Shown in pieces: positions 13,280 through 26,692 of a stretch of DNA of 64,000 nt; position 1 is the first letter of the stretch, and the number at the start of each line of letters is the position of its first letter. The stretch spans positions 6,083,501 to 6,147,500 of the forward strand of contig JAVHKY010000056.1 of the NCBI GenBank assembly GCA_035079385.1, in the 5' to 3' direction. This stretch comes from Aspidiotus rigidus (taxonomy: Eukaryota > Arthropoda > Insecta > Hemiptera > Diaspididae). The translations under genes and the position numbers were made by a program. The notes under the pieces were generated by a model. It was not told where the DNA came from. It searched no databases and saw nothing but the letters and a program-made list of their open reading frames with translations.

Positions 13280-15355
13280 AAAACACAATTTTGCAATGCG
13301 ATAATCCCTCGTCGCCAATTCAAATTGACTTATATGTTGTGCACGGTAGACAAGGGTGGTGCAAAAAAGAGATGAGCGAGAAGGCAGAAGAGATACAAAC
13401 ACCATCATCAACCGTAACATTGAAAGACTATCATCGTTTACAAAACGGTTAAGGGTGATCACGACGAGTGAAACGGAAGAGAGAGCAAGAGAAGAAAAAA
13501 AAGGGCGGACTCTCCGCCAGCCTAATAGGGGTGAGTTTAAACCAATAGGAACCGCGTACACGTGAAATCTACAGTGACTGCAGAGTATTCAATGTCAAAA
13601 TTGGGAGAAGCTGAGAAGCCTATAAGTCACTCGGTACTGTTAATCTTTTAATGAAGTTTGGGCTAAACGGTTTTCTCATTTTTGGTCGTCCTCGTTGCGT
13701 CGTCGTCGAATACGTTTTTTCCTATATTTCGTCCGGGTAGTTTACCGTGATAAAAACAGTGTCTTGTTTTTCTTTTTTTAGTTCTTTTTTTTTTTTTTTC
13801 TTATTCTTTTTCTTCTAGATTTTGGAATGATGCAGAATTTTGACGCTATGAAGTATGCGTCCCCTAAAACTTCGTCCTCAAGTAAGTTATTTCTTGAATT
13901 TCCCTAAACCGAACAGAATCGGAAATTGATCGTTTATTGTTTAAAATATTTCTATTCTGAAAACAAATCTCATATGATACTCCAACGAGATTAAAGTGGA
14001 GCGAGAACTAGTTTTATAGAGAGAGGCTGGATATCGATACACTTTTTTCGGACGGCAAAATTCTGTCGTTAAGTTATATGGTCCAACGTCGAAGTCTTAA
14101 TCATTGTCTCACCCAACAGAATTGTGGCTTCTCACTCGTGAAAAGGAGTAGTTCGAATAGACTTCCTTCAAAATCGCCGTTGCGCTTCGTATTTTCGAGA
14201 AAATAATTTCGAAAGATTCTTATAAATATTATATACGACAAATCGTTTGGGTTTCCCGTGAAGTCTTGTATCGCTTGAAAGGGTTGAAAGAAATTATAGA
14301 AAGTGATTCATTGACGCAAGAATTCAGCGTCCTAGCAAATCTCCGCGTCAAGAACTCGAGTTTGTTTAAAGGGAGAGTACTCGAATGAGTACAAGATACA
14401 AATACCTTCTTTGAAGAATCAACTCAAATCGGCACACAAGTCAGTTCAACTATACATTGACGAAGTGATTCACCGACCCATTTCTTCACGATTTTATATA
14501 TCAGAAGAGGATCGAAGAACAAAAACTTACGAGAGAAGAGTTGAACACAATCCAAATTTTTGATCGAAAATCAAGGAAAAAGGATCAGCAAGTTTTCAAA
14601 TCATTACGAGAGCTACCCATATAACCGGCGGATGAATGTACGCATGAGAAATTAGACTTGTGTGTACTCTAAAATTTTACGAACTGTCTAAAAATGTGTC
14701 AATTTTGCTTTTCCGAGTGTCTGCTAATTCATCGGACTAAAGCGATGTGACATCCCTTCCCCTACCAACAGTTCTTTTTATAATAACAAGGTTGCGAGCT
14801 ATGGTTTTATATGCCATTCGAGTAGTAAAGCAGCCAACGATTTCAGACTGAAGATTATTTCCAACTGAATAAATTCCTATATTTCGTTCATATTTTCTTT
14901 TTACCGAAAGCTTGTTTAGTTTCTCATTTTCTTGGATATAGACAGCAAACCTCCAATGATGAAACTTTTATCAATAAGAAAGAAAAATTTTGCGTGTTTA
15001 CAATAATATTTTTGCTTCCTTCTCCTCAAAAATAGCTCGCAACGGAGAGAAATTTGAAAAATTTTCACCAAACTTGATTGATTCTTCTGTAAAGTATGAC
15101 CCGTGCCCTGAGAATGAAGTACAGAGGAGAATCGAAGCAATTAAATGAGAATAAAGAATTAAGTAGGAATTCAGCAACTTTTCAGAAATAGGTATGTATT
15201 TCGTGACTCACTCATATTACGTATTTCTCGCGCGATATCTTCATCTACATTAGTTATAATGTGAGAGAGGTGTGAAAATTAGTTTCGGTGAAGAGAATAA
15301 ACATTGGTTTACGAGCACAGCAATTATTTTCTAGTTTCCTATTTTTTAACAATAT
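13280..15355. other. Non-coding stretch
   Basis: No gene recognised. Poly-T tracts at 13770-13815. Confidence 0.4.
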
Positions 15356-15360
15356 GATTA

Positions 15361-15662
15361 TTGGGGTTTAAACCTACCCTAGAGAGCGCTACTGAAAGAG
15401 TGAATCAGAGAATTTATGTAGGTTCATACATTGATTTTCAATCAACTGTTATTTTTTCAATATATCATTTATTGCTACCATTTCTTTTTTGATTTAATGT
15501 TGATGATACAGACTACAAAATTTATGCTTGTATTTGCTTTAAAAAACAATATCCTATATTAATTATTATGGTGCGTGAAATTTCTTCATTTGAAAAGCAT
15601 TGAACGAAAGGGTGAATATCGTCAGGGCTACCAACTCCCCAACTCTACGTTTAAATCCCAAT
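15361..15662. mobile_element. MITE, copy A (intact)
   Basis: Starts TTGGGGTTTAAAC and ends GTTTAAATCCCAA, a 13-bp inverted repeat with one mismatch. The whole 302 bp aligns with the two ends of the interrupted copy at 61187-62793, for example the shared stretch TTATGCTTGTATTTGCTTTA and the GTCAGGGCTACCAACTCC block. Non-coding, so non-autonomous; superfamily not determined. Confidence 0.7.
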
Positions 15663-15673
15663 TCGAAGATACT

Positions 15674-16445
15674 GTACCGACGGATAAAACATTATTCGAA
15701 GGTATTATAAAATGAGTAAGTCGGTAACTACCTAGCAATATAAGTACGCATAATTGAATCACAGGTGCTCCCGTATGTCATGAAATAAAAAGTACACAGT
15801 AGCTACGAAACACATAGGACTACGAAGTTTTACAAAAAAATTCAGATTCATATAAAGCGGTCGGAAGACAAGAACGAGAAGTGCAGCAAATGAGGTGCAG
15901 CCTGAAGAACCCCATACATCCGCCTCTATTCTTCCCGAAAATGAGGTAAATTTCAAGATCTTCGATTTCGACCAAAGCTGAAGGCACGAGAACGAGGGCG
16001 CCAAATCGTCCTCAACACTAACTTAGTTTATTAAACAGAGAGTACTACGGATAGGGAGGGAGTGGGAGCAAAACGTTTCCATCGAGGAAATAAACGACAA
16101 AAGAGTGCATCTAATCCCGTGACTGTAAGGAAGAGACAACGCCTTTCAGCACCTACAAATGACACACCATATTCTGTCACTAGGATCTTATTTTTCTTGG
16201 CATGACCCAATTTGGTGACAATGGAGTCACATTAGTACCTATTCATACCGACTGTTCCACAGACATTGAACAGTGTCTTGACTACGACGCAAGAAAAGCT
16301 TTATATGCGTAGGCCTATATTTTCATTTTTTAAAATCATGATTATTTTTAAAGCATAATAGTTTTCTCAAAAATACGAATTTTCTTTTGATCTATTAATT
16401 TCTTACAGTACCTTCGAATAACGTTTTATAAGTCGATACTCGGTA
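15674..16445. repeat. Imperfect inverted repeat pair
   Basis: About 35 bases at 15674-15710 (GATAAAACATTATTCGAAGG) recur in inverted form at 16407-16445 (CCTTCGAATAACGTTTTAT), with mismatches. This could be the ends of a ~770 bp non-autonomous element. No coding inside. Confidence 0.4.
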
Positions 16446-16449
16446 CGGT

Positions 16450-18505
16450 GCCTTTGAATAACGCCATCCATTTTTTAATAGTCAATGAAATCAAGCATTC
16501 TGAGTGAAATTGTTAAGAACATCAAATTCTCAAAGATGGAAAGCGAAGGAAAAGTTTTTAAAATAAAGCTTTTCAATCTTTCACTTTTCAAACACGTGCT
16601 TCTTTGTTGTTCACTGAGACCGCAGATATGCAGCCGTAAAGCATGATTTGTGACATCACAGGAGATCGATTTATTCTTTACAAATGAGGAGCAAGCGTTT
16701 TCGAGGAAAGATACTATATTTGTAACAAAAACAAAGAATTGATCTCACGATAGTGATTTCTGGTGAGAATGATTTCGCCACCAGCGAACAATGCATCAAA
16801 GTCCCAGAGACATGTTTTTCCACACTTTGGTTCATCATATTACTGAAAGAAGAAATTTCATGATAAAGTCGCGAACGCTTGCAGCCATTTACGAGAGACC
16901 TCAAGAAAGCAACTGACGTTGATGGCGAGAAAGTGATGATGAGAGGACAGAATGACTCGTTCTACCTTGATTAATCTTGAATACAATTACAAATATCGGG
17001 AACATCAGCAACAACGAAAATCAAACACAGCACTGAATAAACTTGAGTTAGAGTAATTTGCATTGATGTAAAACAAGAAAGAAACAAAGTAACACGAAAG
17101 GGAGAGGATCAACCAGGAGGAGAGGACTGTGACGAGAAAGAAGAGTGGATAGGGTCAAATAATTCACAATAGAAAGTCAAAAATGAAAAAAGATTAAAAA
17201 TGGTAAAATAAATAAATACGTTCGTCAGAAATAAAATAATTATAATATGATAAAGTCAAGAATGAAAAATAAAAGAAATTAGTCAAAATGAGGAGGGGAG
17301 GACGGATACAGACATTTGACGATACTATAACTAGGGCAAGAGTATTTGAAACTAATCTAGTTAGAACGTGTCGTTCTATCCTCTTATCATTCATTTCTCG
17401 CCATCTATCGTCAGTTGCTTTCTCGAGTTCACTCGTAAATGGCTTTTGAGCCGAAAGCGCTCGCGATTTTATAATGAAATTTTGTGCGATGATTTGTAAT
17501 TTCAATCTTTATTCAGTATCAAAATCCTCACTGATACTCCAAATCAAACTTGATTCACCATAATATTAATACAACGGAAAATTGAGTCAAACAATCACAT
17601 TGTCAGGAAAGCAGCTGGAAAAGCAATCATCAATGTAATGGATCCCACTATTTCACACCGTTTACTGGCAAAGGATTGCTAGTTTCTTCTGAGTAATCGG
17701 GGGTAGAAATTTAAGTTGTGATGTTTCTAGGCTCAATGGTTACTTTCAATAATGAATCGAAGATGGTGAGCTCATCATTCCTTCTTGAAAGGAAAACAGT
17801 CTCATGATCACATGAATCCTCTTCATTTGCGACTGCGCAACCTTCCTAATGACCGCACCCTTCTTTTCAACACACGTCTGATCTCTTTTGATTTCCGATT
17901 CTGAATTTGCTCATTTTCTCTTTTTAGGGGGATTTCAGAATAAGCGAGAACCTGTTCACAGAAAGGTTTTTTGGTAAAAATATCCGCTGTTTCCATTGTC
18001 CACAATCCGGTTTCCTACGACTGACGTCATTAGAACACGCGAGAAAATTTTTCTTTAAAAATTCTGACTCCTGAATAGGCATAAAAGAGATGGAACTTGG
18101 AAAAATTCTACCGATAATTTTTGTGGTAACATTGAGACTTGGAAAATTCACTTCTTCGACGTATGTTATACATGAGCTGAGCTGTTAAGCTTGAAAAGAA
18201 AGAAAAGAATCACTTTTCATTTCATAAAAGAGATGAGATTTGAAAAGTAGAAGATCTTTGAGGGGAAAAAGACTGATATGGTAATGAAGCGATCTAACTC
18301 TTTGGAGCGCAAATTTCCTCGTGGAAGGAAGATGAGAAATGAAAAAATTTGAGAAGTAGTCTTTTTCTGCTCGTTCTCTCTGTGTGTGTGCCTCTCTTAT
18401 TCTGTGGGGATGACTATATTTTTTCTTTTTTAAAATCGAAAAGAAAAGTGTCACCTTTGAGTTTCATCAGACGTTGATATTTTCCATCTCTGATAACTGA
18501 AACGT
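16450..18505. other. Non-coding stretch
   Basis: Nothing recognisable. Frames over 60 codons here show no domain-like pattern. Confidence 0.35.
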
Positions 18506-18581
18506 TTCAAAGAGCGAGAAATACTGAATCCGCAAAGACTTTTAATACACTCCAAATATGGTAGTATACAATTTTGACGCA

Positions 18582-18606
18582 TTTCGGTCGAAGACCATTA
18601 TCAAAC
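18582..18606 (-). ncRNA. Hammerhead-like core, left arm
   Basis: Minus strand TTTGATAATGGTC, TTC loop, GACCGAAA: GGTC/GACC stem II flanked by a UGAUAA core and GAAA. The core has G8 changed to A, which should abolish or strongly reduce cleavage. Confidence 0.45.
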
Positions 18607-18724
18607 TAAAGTTAAAAATATTGAACCACGAATACAAATACGAAAATGAAAAAAGAGTGAAAATATGAAAAAACAAAGATACAAAAAATTAGTCATGATT
18701 AGCGTCGTGGAAAACGTCATTATA

Positions 18725-18850
18725 AGTTTGAGATGAGGGATGTACTCGTTTACTATGATGAAACTATTATCAGAAGCGGCTTTGAGGATTTCAATGCTCG
18801 CTCTCCAGTGCTCGTCGTCTTCTCTCGAGACTCTCGCCCTGCTTTTTATT
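18725..18850 (-). pseudogene. Penelope-like C-terminal coding tail, inverted copy
   Basis: Minus-strand partial duplicate of the 3' coding end found on + at about 19110-19210; only the tail of the protein is represented. Confidence 0.5.
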
Positions 18851-18883
18851 CCATAGACATCACAAAACGTCTTCTGTCGAGTC

Positions 18884-19227
18884 TTGAAGATCCTTTACCG
18901 ACAGAGGACCAGAGTGGAGTTTATAGACTTCAGTGCAACGACTGCCCGGCTGTTTATATGTACCTGCGAAACTGGTCGGAAATTGAGAACAAGAGTCTCA
19001 GAGCATGACAAAGCCGCCCAAAATAACACACCGGAAAAATCTGCCTTTGCATCCCATCTCTTGGCGACAGTTTTGATAGAAATTGTGGAGTTCGCCTTTT
19101 GCATAATGAAAGTTTTGAGAGAAGACAACGAGCACTGGAGAGCATTGAAATCCTCAAAGCCGCTTCTGATAATACTTTTGTCATAGTAAACGAGGATATC
19201 CCCCATCTTAAACTTACTAATAAATAA
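18884..19227 (+). pseudogene. GIY-YIG endonuclease remnant (Penelope-like)
   Basis: One frame gives SGVYRLQCNDCPAVY, then the match continues in another frame as ETGRKLRTRVSEH and on through a conserved-looking helix (SAFASHLL). A further frame change near 19115 leads to ALESIEILKAASDNTFV and a stop at 19225. The YIG part of the motif lies at the first frameshift near 18960. So the gene is broken at least twice, and nothing of the RT domain remains. Confidence 0.65.
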
Positions 19228-19341
19228 TGTTTTCGAACACGACGCTAATCTTGACTAATTTTTTGTATCTTTGTTTTCTCATATTTTGATTCTTTTTTCA
19301 TTTTTATACTTGTATTCGTGATTCAATATTTTCATCTTTAG

Positions 19342-19365
19342 TTTGATAATGGTCTTCGACCGAAA
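19342..19365 (+). ncRNA. Hammerhead-like core, right arm
   Basis: Same motif as the left arm in opposite orientation: TTTGATAATGGTC, TTC, GACCGAAAC, with the same G8 to A change. Confidence 0.45.
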
Positions 19366-19856
19366 CACGTCATAATTTTTTACTACCAAAGTTGGGGTAC
19401 ATTAAAAGTCTTCGTGGATTCAGTATTTCTCGCTCTTTGATGTAATGTTCGCAGATTAGAGGAGAACTAAAACTTTTTTTTGTTTTTTCAACACGGCTTA
19501 TTGTTTTTTTGTAGATCACAATTCACGGAGAACGTAACAAGTTTAATGGTTCAAAGAAAAAAAGAAAAAAAAAATTATTGAATTACCTACGGTTTATTTG
19601 TAATAATCTATTTATTCAATAAAATATTGAAAATATTATCAGTCCGTTGAACTCGCAAAAATTAAGTACCTCTGATCTGCAGTTAATGAGCAAATTAAAT
19701 TTCCATCCGGTATAACAAAGCGTATCTCGAAAATTCGTTGATTATTATTCCTAATATTATATGCGAGTAACGGAAAGGCTGTTACAGTGCCAATGTAAAA
19801 AGTTTCTTGAATGGAAAGGTGAAGAGGTCATAGCTAATTCAAGCATTTGTTTATAC

Positions 19857-20192
19857 CAGTGGTCCGCAACCTGTGCGCAGCGAGCTTTTCACCAAAATTA
19901 TAAATAGAGCCACGATTTGACACTCATCTTGGTATCAAACAAGCGCAGCCCTCTCATTAATTTTATTTCTATCTTTCCACTTTGCACTTCTGCCCAAATC
20001 ATACTTACATTTGTATTTATTATTAATTTAATAAATTGAATTGTATCACGGATTAATTTTGTCGCGGCAATGAAAAAATTTGGAAAAATGTGTTCCTATT
20101 TGATATATTCTAACATTGGGTGTAAAGGGGCGCCGCAAAAATTTCTCCGACAGTAAAAGGCGCCATGGGCTATAAAAGGTTGCGGACCTCTG
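19857..20192. mobile_element. hAT-like MITE
   Basis: Begins CAGTGGTCCGCAACCT and ends with the complement of CAGAGGTCCGCAACCT (16 bp, one mismatch). It is flanked by 8-bp duplications GTTTATAC (19849-19856) and GTTTAGAC (20193-20200), one mismatch. CAGNGG ends with 8-bp duplications are the hAT signature. 336 bp, non-coding. Confidence 0.85.
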
Positions 20193-20204
20193 GTTTAGAC
20201 ATAA

Positions 20205-23200
20205 GGAAACTTTCATACGTGCACACGTATCATATTTTTATAATCATACTTTTCATATCGAAGAAAAACAGTCATTGGATAAAAGTTGATTTTATAAGAA
20301 ATTTTTCTTGTACATAAAAGCAAGCGCTTCACTCTTGCATCATTGTTTTGCCCACCAATTGCCTTCTCTCGATACAGATTATTAGATATAGTATTTTAAC
20401 AATCGTATTAGAATGTGTTGTAGATTTTGGGACAAAGATATAAAACTCGTAATTTATTTTATATTGGCTGGGCTAGGACCAAAACGTTCTTGTAAAAGTA
20501 CTTAGAAGAAATCTGGTTGATTAAGGGCTCGAATGTAGTTTTTGAAAAGCTCTGATATGAACCAATAATAATTCTGCAATACATACCAATAGGTACGAAT
20601 ATCTTCCGAACGTCAGAAAATCTAAATTATTCAATCACTATTGCTTAATGCAATCCCATCAAGAAGACGATCGAATACCTAATGAAAGCTATGAGATATT
20701 TTTTGAAATGATGACGAATGACCTGAACAAAAATAATCTCGTAGTATCAATCGCGTACACTCATCCGATCAATAGTGGTCATTAATAATAATCGATTGCG
20801 CTGGAAAGAAAATAAGACAGGTAAAACGAAAGGTGCGCGCATATACGGGGTGCAAATGTTATTTTGGGATTTTCCATTAACATCTGTCTTATCTATAATT
20901 ATTTAGACGACCCCGCTCTCTCATCGATTGCCCGACAGTAATGCATCAAGGGTGCCGTTGTTGCAGCGGACTAATTACCAATAGTCGCGAGGGTGGCTTA
21001 CGCCGTTTGCCGTTTTTTACGGTGAACTATGGGGTTGTGAAACACGACTAGTCCTCTCACTCTATCTCACTCCCTTTGTCCATAAGCTGATCTGTCGGAT
21101 CTCGGATATGCTGTTGCAGATTCGCACGCCTACAGAAAAGAAACACGTAGGCAGATGACACGAATTGCGCGTTTTCCCACGATTTTTTTTTCTTTCTCCT
21201 CTGCTTCTTCTTTTCGCGTTCTCTTTTTCCTTTTGGTACTCACAGAGGGGCTAAAAAAAAAATGAAACAACGCTTTATGTACATCACGGCTGTTGGAGTA
21301 TGCGGGTATCCGATTGTGTTTCTCTTTTTTATCTCTCTTTTTTTCCAAATTTCGGTTACTTTACTCAACGCCTTACAATGTGGTAACGATCTGTATACTT
21401 AAATGGTATTCGTAATCACATAAACATTTGTTATTTTCCGGGCAATACGTCGTAATTTATATCTCGTTTTTGCAGTACAAAAGTCGAGTAAATACGATTT
21501 TTCCTTTTCTCTCCCTCATTCATCACCCGCTTGTACATGCAGCGCTCAAGATTGAAACTTTCTGGCAAAGAAAATTAGAAAATGAAACAAACACTTCGTT
21601 TCATTTCATTTACACCGTAGTCGGTCATATCACTCCTTCGTTAAAAAGTTAGTGTAGTATTTCCACGATTCAGGAAACATTACTCATCTCATTTTTTTAC
21701 AATAATGTTTACATCTTATACAGCTTTCGATCGTGTTGCAGAGTGTGTATTAGTAAACAAAAAAACTAAAGATAGAATACTGGTCCAGTCCATGTCTTCA
21801 TTGATCCGTCACTACAATTTCTTACGCGACCTAAGATAGGAGATAATGAAAGGTCAGTAAGAAAAAAAACGGGAATGGGGCTACTTAGGGGTGAAATATT
21901 CAGCAACCGGGTATCACTTATTTATTAGAACCTACACAGGAAATCTTTTTCCTCTTGTTGATGATCACTGCTAATTCACGTAAGTTGGGGCATAATTACA
22001 AAATAGAGCGTTCGGTTCCATTTTCTCTATAAGATGAAAAGATTTAGAAACTGAAGATTTCACCTGATTTATGTTGCACGCGCTCGCTTCTGTCCCAAGA
22101 ATGTACCCAGCAGCACCTACAAATAACACATATCAACAATTAAAAGGTTGAAATAGCGGAAGAAAGAGAGACAACGCAGCATTTAATGGCATAAGCTTCA
22201 AACTAGACGGAAACACGACATAAAATAAAATAACATTGAATAAATTGAAAATTAATAAAAATTATTTGAGCAATATTTCAATAAAATGATTTATTTATAA
22301 AAAAAAAAAAAAAAAATCAAGAGATGAGCTGATAGCATATATTACTGTACTATAAAGGCACCAATGCATCGATACATCCATTTTGTACCTTCAGTAGTGC
22401 GCTGTGTCCATCCACACCTTGGGGCAAAGTACTTTTTCTGCACCTTCAGCATCGTCAAACTCTTGTGTTCGAATCCAAACACGATTCGGTCCTCCCTATC
22501 TGTTAGCTCTCAGATTGTCACCATCATACTCGTCATCACGTGTACCGTCACTCGTGTAAAATTCTTCGACGAAAATTACGTCTGTCATTTTTAAAAATTC
22601 AAAAACAAAAACAATAGGGTGCTACTATAGTATAGAAGTGTCTCGAAGAGAGAATATTGCTAGCAAAGGCGAAATTTTACAAAACGAGCCGAAGGGGCGA
22701 GTTTAGTAAGCGCAAGAGTGGCAAAATTCTCATTTTAAGATTTCTTGTATTGGGTGGAGCTAGTTTTAAAACAGTGAAAAGAAAACTTTTTGTACAGTGA
22801 AGAGAAAATACTCTGAAAATCTAAATTGACGACCGATCACGCAGGTCTCTGAGAAAAAACTGTCGTCAATTTCACTACAAGAGAAATGCTGGTCCAGTCA
22901 TCTATATTAATATGAATATAAGGTGTTGAAAAGTTGACTACCATCGAATTATCGTAGACGAGTTGTAGTACTATACTTGATGTGACGCAAAATATCGTGT
23001 ACTTTTCGTCAGTCACTTTTCATACGAGTAAAATTACTATTCACTCATTTCTTTCATTTGTGTTCTTCATTAACCGTTAAAACGTTTGTTTTGAATGTGC
23101 GAAATATTTATATCCCATGTATCCATATGATTAGCAATGAATGCGCTCAACTTTTTCCCATGGTTCCTGAAGGAGAAGTAGAACAAAGGTCGTTTTATAA

Positions 23201-26200
23201 AACTCTGAATGCCCGTAAAATTTTCTAAATCATTCAATATTTGAACAGAATTAAACCAAATATACATAAATCCTCTCACTTAGATCATGCTAGTTGATCA
23301 AAAGAACTTCTGGAAACACTTGAATGGAACTCAATTCCTTCGACATCAGGACTGTATTCACGAATTCCGGTAATTACGTAATGTAGTTGAATTAGGAGTT
23401 GATAACGCGCCACCAGCGGGCCTGACCGCGAGCCATGTGTTTTGCAGATATTCTGGTATTTTGTAGGATTCCGCATTTTGAGAGGTCGCTTTGCTAGCTT
23501 GTTGCGTTTCTCAAAAATTTAGTACTAATGTGATAATAGTCTATTATTTCTACCAATAACATAAGATTAAAGACGGAAGCTTTGCTTATTTCGCGGGGCA
23601 GGTCAACGCATTGTTGATCTCATTCGATGCGTTATTTTTCTGGCCATTCCGCGAATTCTGCAATTTCATGATTTGGTCGTAGCATGTATATATTCTGAGG
23701 GTGACTGACTTTGTGAAATTTCTATCGTCGGCGTGTATACGAGGAGAAATTGAATTACATACAACCCAATCGGAGTTAGCGAGGGACTAAAATAAGAAAA
23801 TTCAATTGACGTCCACGAGATTACATCCATTGCACAATTCTCAAAAATACGAACTTCATGTGAAAAAAAAAAAAAGGCGGGGATACCGACGACCGTAATT
23901 TTATGTGAGCTAGGGGTATGCCTTATATAACACCTTTCATCTTGGACTTCATTGCTGGTTTACGTTTCGATTGCAGAGGAGTTTTCACATGAAAAGAAAA
24001 AGTGTCACGTTCATAGACATTTTCCTACCTTCTATTTCCACTCGTGAAAAGGTAAGGTTTTGAGGCCGGGCCCGACTACAACGAACCATTTTTCTTTGAA
24101 CGTTACGTCAACTCCAGCGGCGAAGCGTAGCAAATTCTTTACTGGAACCCATTTATCATGTTTACATCGTACATAAATCTCGACTGTCCTCGGTCCGCAT
24201 CTTCAAACGAAAGAATATTGCACGACACTATATACTTTAGACGCTTACGCGATATGGCGGGGAGGAAAAAATTGTTTTATATAACGTTAAATATTTCATA
24301 TCGGCTTTCGGAAAGGAGGAAAAAATGAACTGTTTGCACGCCTACGAGGGCATTTCAAAAAACTTGCTCGCAGATGAATAGAGCGATGAAAAAAAGAGGA
24401 CGCGCTCTCGAACGCTCCAATAGGATTAACGTATTTATATTTACGTATCTTTTCTGACAATCATTTGAGCTTTCTCGTTTAAGGTGGGTAAAATGATACG
24501 AAAGAATCTTCCTTTCGCTGTGCGGTATTTTTCGACGCTGGTATTCATAAGAATCGCGATATCATGTACGAATACAGTTTACAAAATTCGAGATGAATAT
24601 ATTTTTATCGGGCGCTTTTGTCGCTAATCCGCCAACGCGAAGTAAGATTATCACGTTTTCTTTTGAGTAATGATATCCGCCCTCGATAAAGATGAAGATC
24701 ATGCACGGCACTTGGGGAAAACGCTCCAGCTCATTGATTAATGATGATTAATACGAGCTCCCAGGAAGTACCTAAGAGTTTTCTCGCAATAACGCCTGCA
24801 CCTAGTATACAGAATAGGTGCGAGATATGATGCAAAACAAAAACACGGAAAGATGAGCACTTCTTTTGTTCACTTTCTCTCCCTATCTGCAGAAAATTAT
24901 ATCGTTGTCGATAATTAACAATATCGAATCGAGAATGCGAGGGGTTAAACGTAAACTTAACCTGTTGTTTCCTGTGCGCCGTGATGGAAAAGAAGGCGTT
25001 TGTTTTGTACGCAAACTGCGACACCCTTGTATAATGCGGAAGTATCAAGCACCCACCGGAAGTAAACGATGCAGTGGTTAGCGGTAGCGTATCATTAAAT
25101 TACATGTTATACACCGACTGCAATACATATACGATACGATATTCCTACTATACATATTACATTGTATTAGTAGTCTGAAGGTTACTGAGACCGAGGCACT
25201 TGTCCGTCCACTACTACTTACGCCTCTTCCTCCTGCCTTCTTCAGTCTTGCTTTCTCGTTCTCTGCTCCGACAGCTTTACATTAGCCTCTACCGAACCTA
25301 CAATCAGAAAACAAAAAAAAGGAAGAAAGGAAAAAAAAACTGAGGCTAATCGAATGAGGTGTATTTTGTTTCGTTTCCAATATGGAATGTTTTGCGGTGG
25401 GAGGCATTACGACACACACTTGTGAGATTTTGTACATTTTTCCTCAATTTTTCAAGTTTTTTGCTGTCTAGAATCTGAGCTTTCATCAAGTTTTCTTTTT
25501 TTAGGTTGGTTTGGAGCTTCTGCTGTTGTGATCTTTTTGTTTCTGCAATATGAACAGATTTCTTACAGGAAGCAGTAATCAATACTTCCTTTGTATAGAC
25601 TAAAAAAATTAATTTTCATTTTTTCCATATAATCTCACAGCCAAATTTTCATCTATCTTGGACGTATGTATATAGTGAGTCTTCAAGTACTTTCACTTTA
25701 TTAATCGATTCACAGTATAGTTATATCTCCTCTTTTATTTCTGATAGGTATATTTGCTGATTCACTTTCATTTGCTCCTATAAAGTAATCTTCAGAGGTT
25801 TCCTTAAATTTATGGAATACCTTTTCCGTATGTCTCATATGTTTGTTTGCTGTGAACCACGTGAGAATACAATTTTCTCAACTTTACTCGATGGTTTATG
25901 TTTTAAAAAGGGACTTATTACAGTAATATGTCTGTTAGCTTTACACACCCAAGTTCTTCTGTGTCACCTCATAAACCGCCTACCCTGGTCAGATTTCCTC
26001 GTCCTGCTCGTCTGACTCTACCTGTTTGTACAGTCTCATAAAACGATTTGAAGTCCCTTGTTCATTTTTGTGCATATATTCTCATCTAAATAAATCATTA
26101 TTTTGTTGCAAAAGTTATCCTTTGTTACTTATTTGGGCATTGCTGAATAAATCACCAATTTCACCATCATTGTTTGGTTTGTTTTCTGTATCATCTTTTG

Positions 26201-26400
26201 TCACTTTATCCATTATTCGCACCTTCGAAAATTATAAGATGACAGTGTGATAAATACATCTCGATTGCATGCTGAACGCAAATGATACGATATGCTATTC
26301 TTTTGGAATGAACAAAAGATAGACCAAACGCTAGTTTCTGTACTTGCCCACTTGTCACTGCCCTCTCGTTATCTTTTACTTCTTTGAATACCTATACTAC
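20205..26400. other. Long gene-poor stretch
   Basis: No coding region, RNA gene or complete mobile element recognised. It contains a run of 18 A at 22299-22316 (possible retro-insertion tail, no duplication seen). The stretch lies 7-13 kb upstream of the tailless exons and could hold regulatory DNA or the unseen first exon, but nothing in it proves this. Confidence 0.35.
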
Positions 26401-26403
26401 GGA

Positions 26404-26692
26404 ACAAAAAATGAAAAAGTAAAACAATTACACATTCAAATATCCGATTCCAAGGTATTTTTCAATGCTGAACACCATCGCGGAACTCATCAAACGTAGC
26501 AGTATTCATCACCCAAGTTTTGCGTTACATTTCGCGATGGTCCGCGGCAAGTAAACGAGATTATTACAGAAAATTCTGACGTCTTAGAGAAAAACGGAGG
26601 ACGGCATGGCATCGTGTTCAGCATTGAAAAATACCTTGGAATCGGGTATTTGAATATGTGATCGTTTTACTTTTTTATTTTTTGATTCTTAG
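26404..26692. mobile_element. Long-TIR MITE
   Basis: About 75 bases at the left, including CCGATTCCAAGGTATTTTTC and AATGCTGAACAC, recur inverted at the right (about 26615-26692) with few mismatches. A ~290 bp element with short unique centre, no coding. Superfamily not determined. Confidence 0.75.

Larger units (their letters stand above)
18509..19443. mobile_element. Inverted (head-to-head) Penelope-like fragments
   Basis: The outer ~340 bases at each side (18509-18850 and 19105-19443) are inverted copies, both beginning with the AAAGAGCGAGAAATACTGAA block. The right copy continues inward into a GIY-YIG endonuclease remnant on +; the left copy holds only its 3' end on -. Each arm carries the same hammerhead-like motif. 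Inverted partial copies are a known insertion product of Penelope-like elements. Confidence 0.7.
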
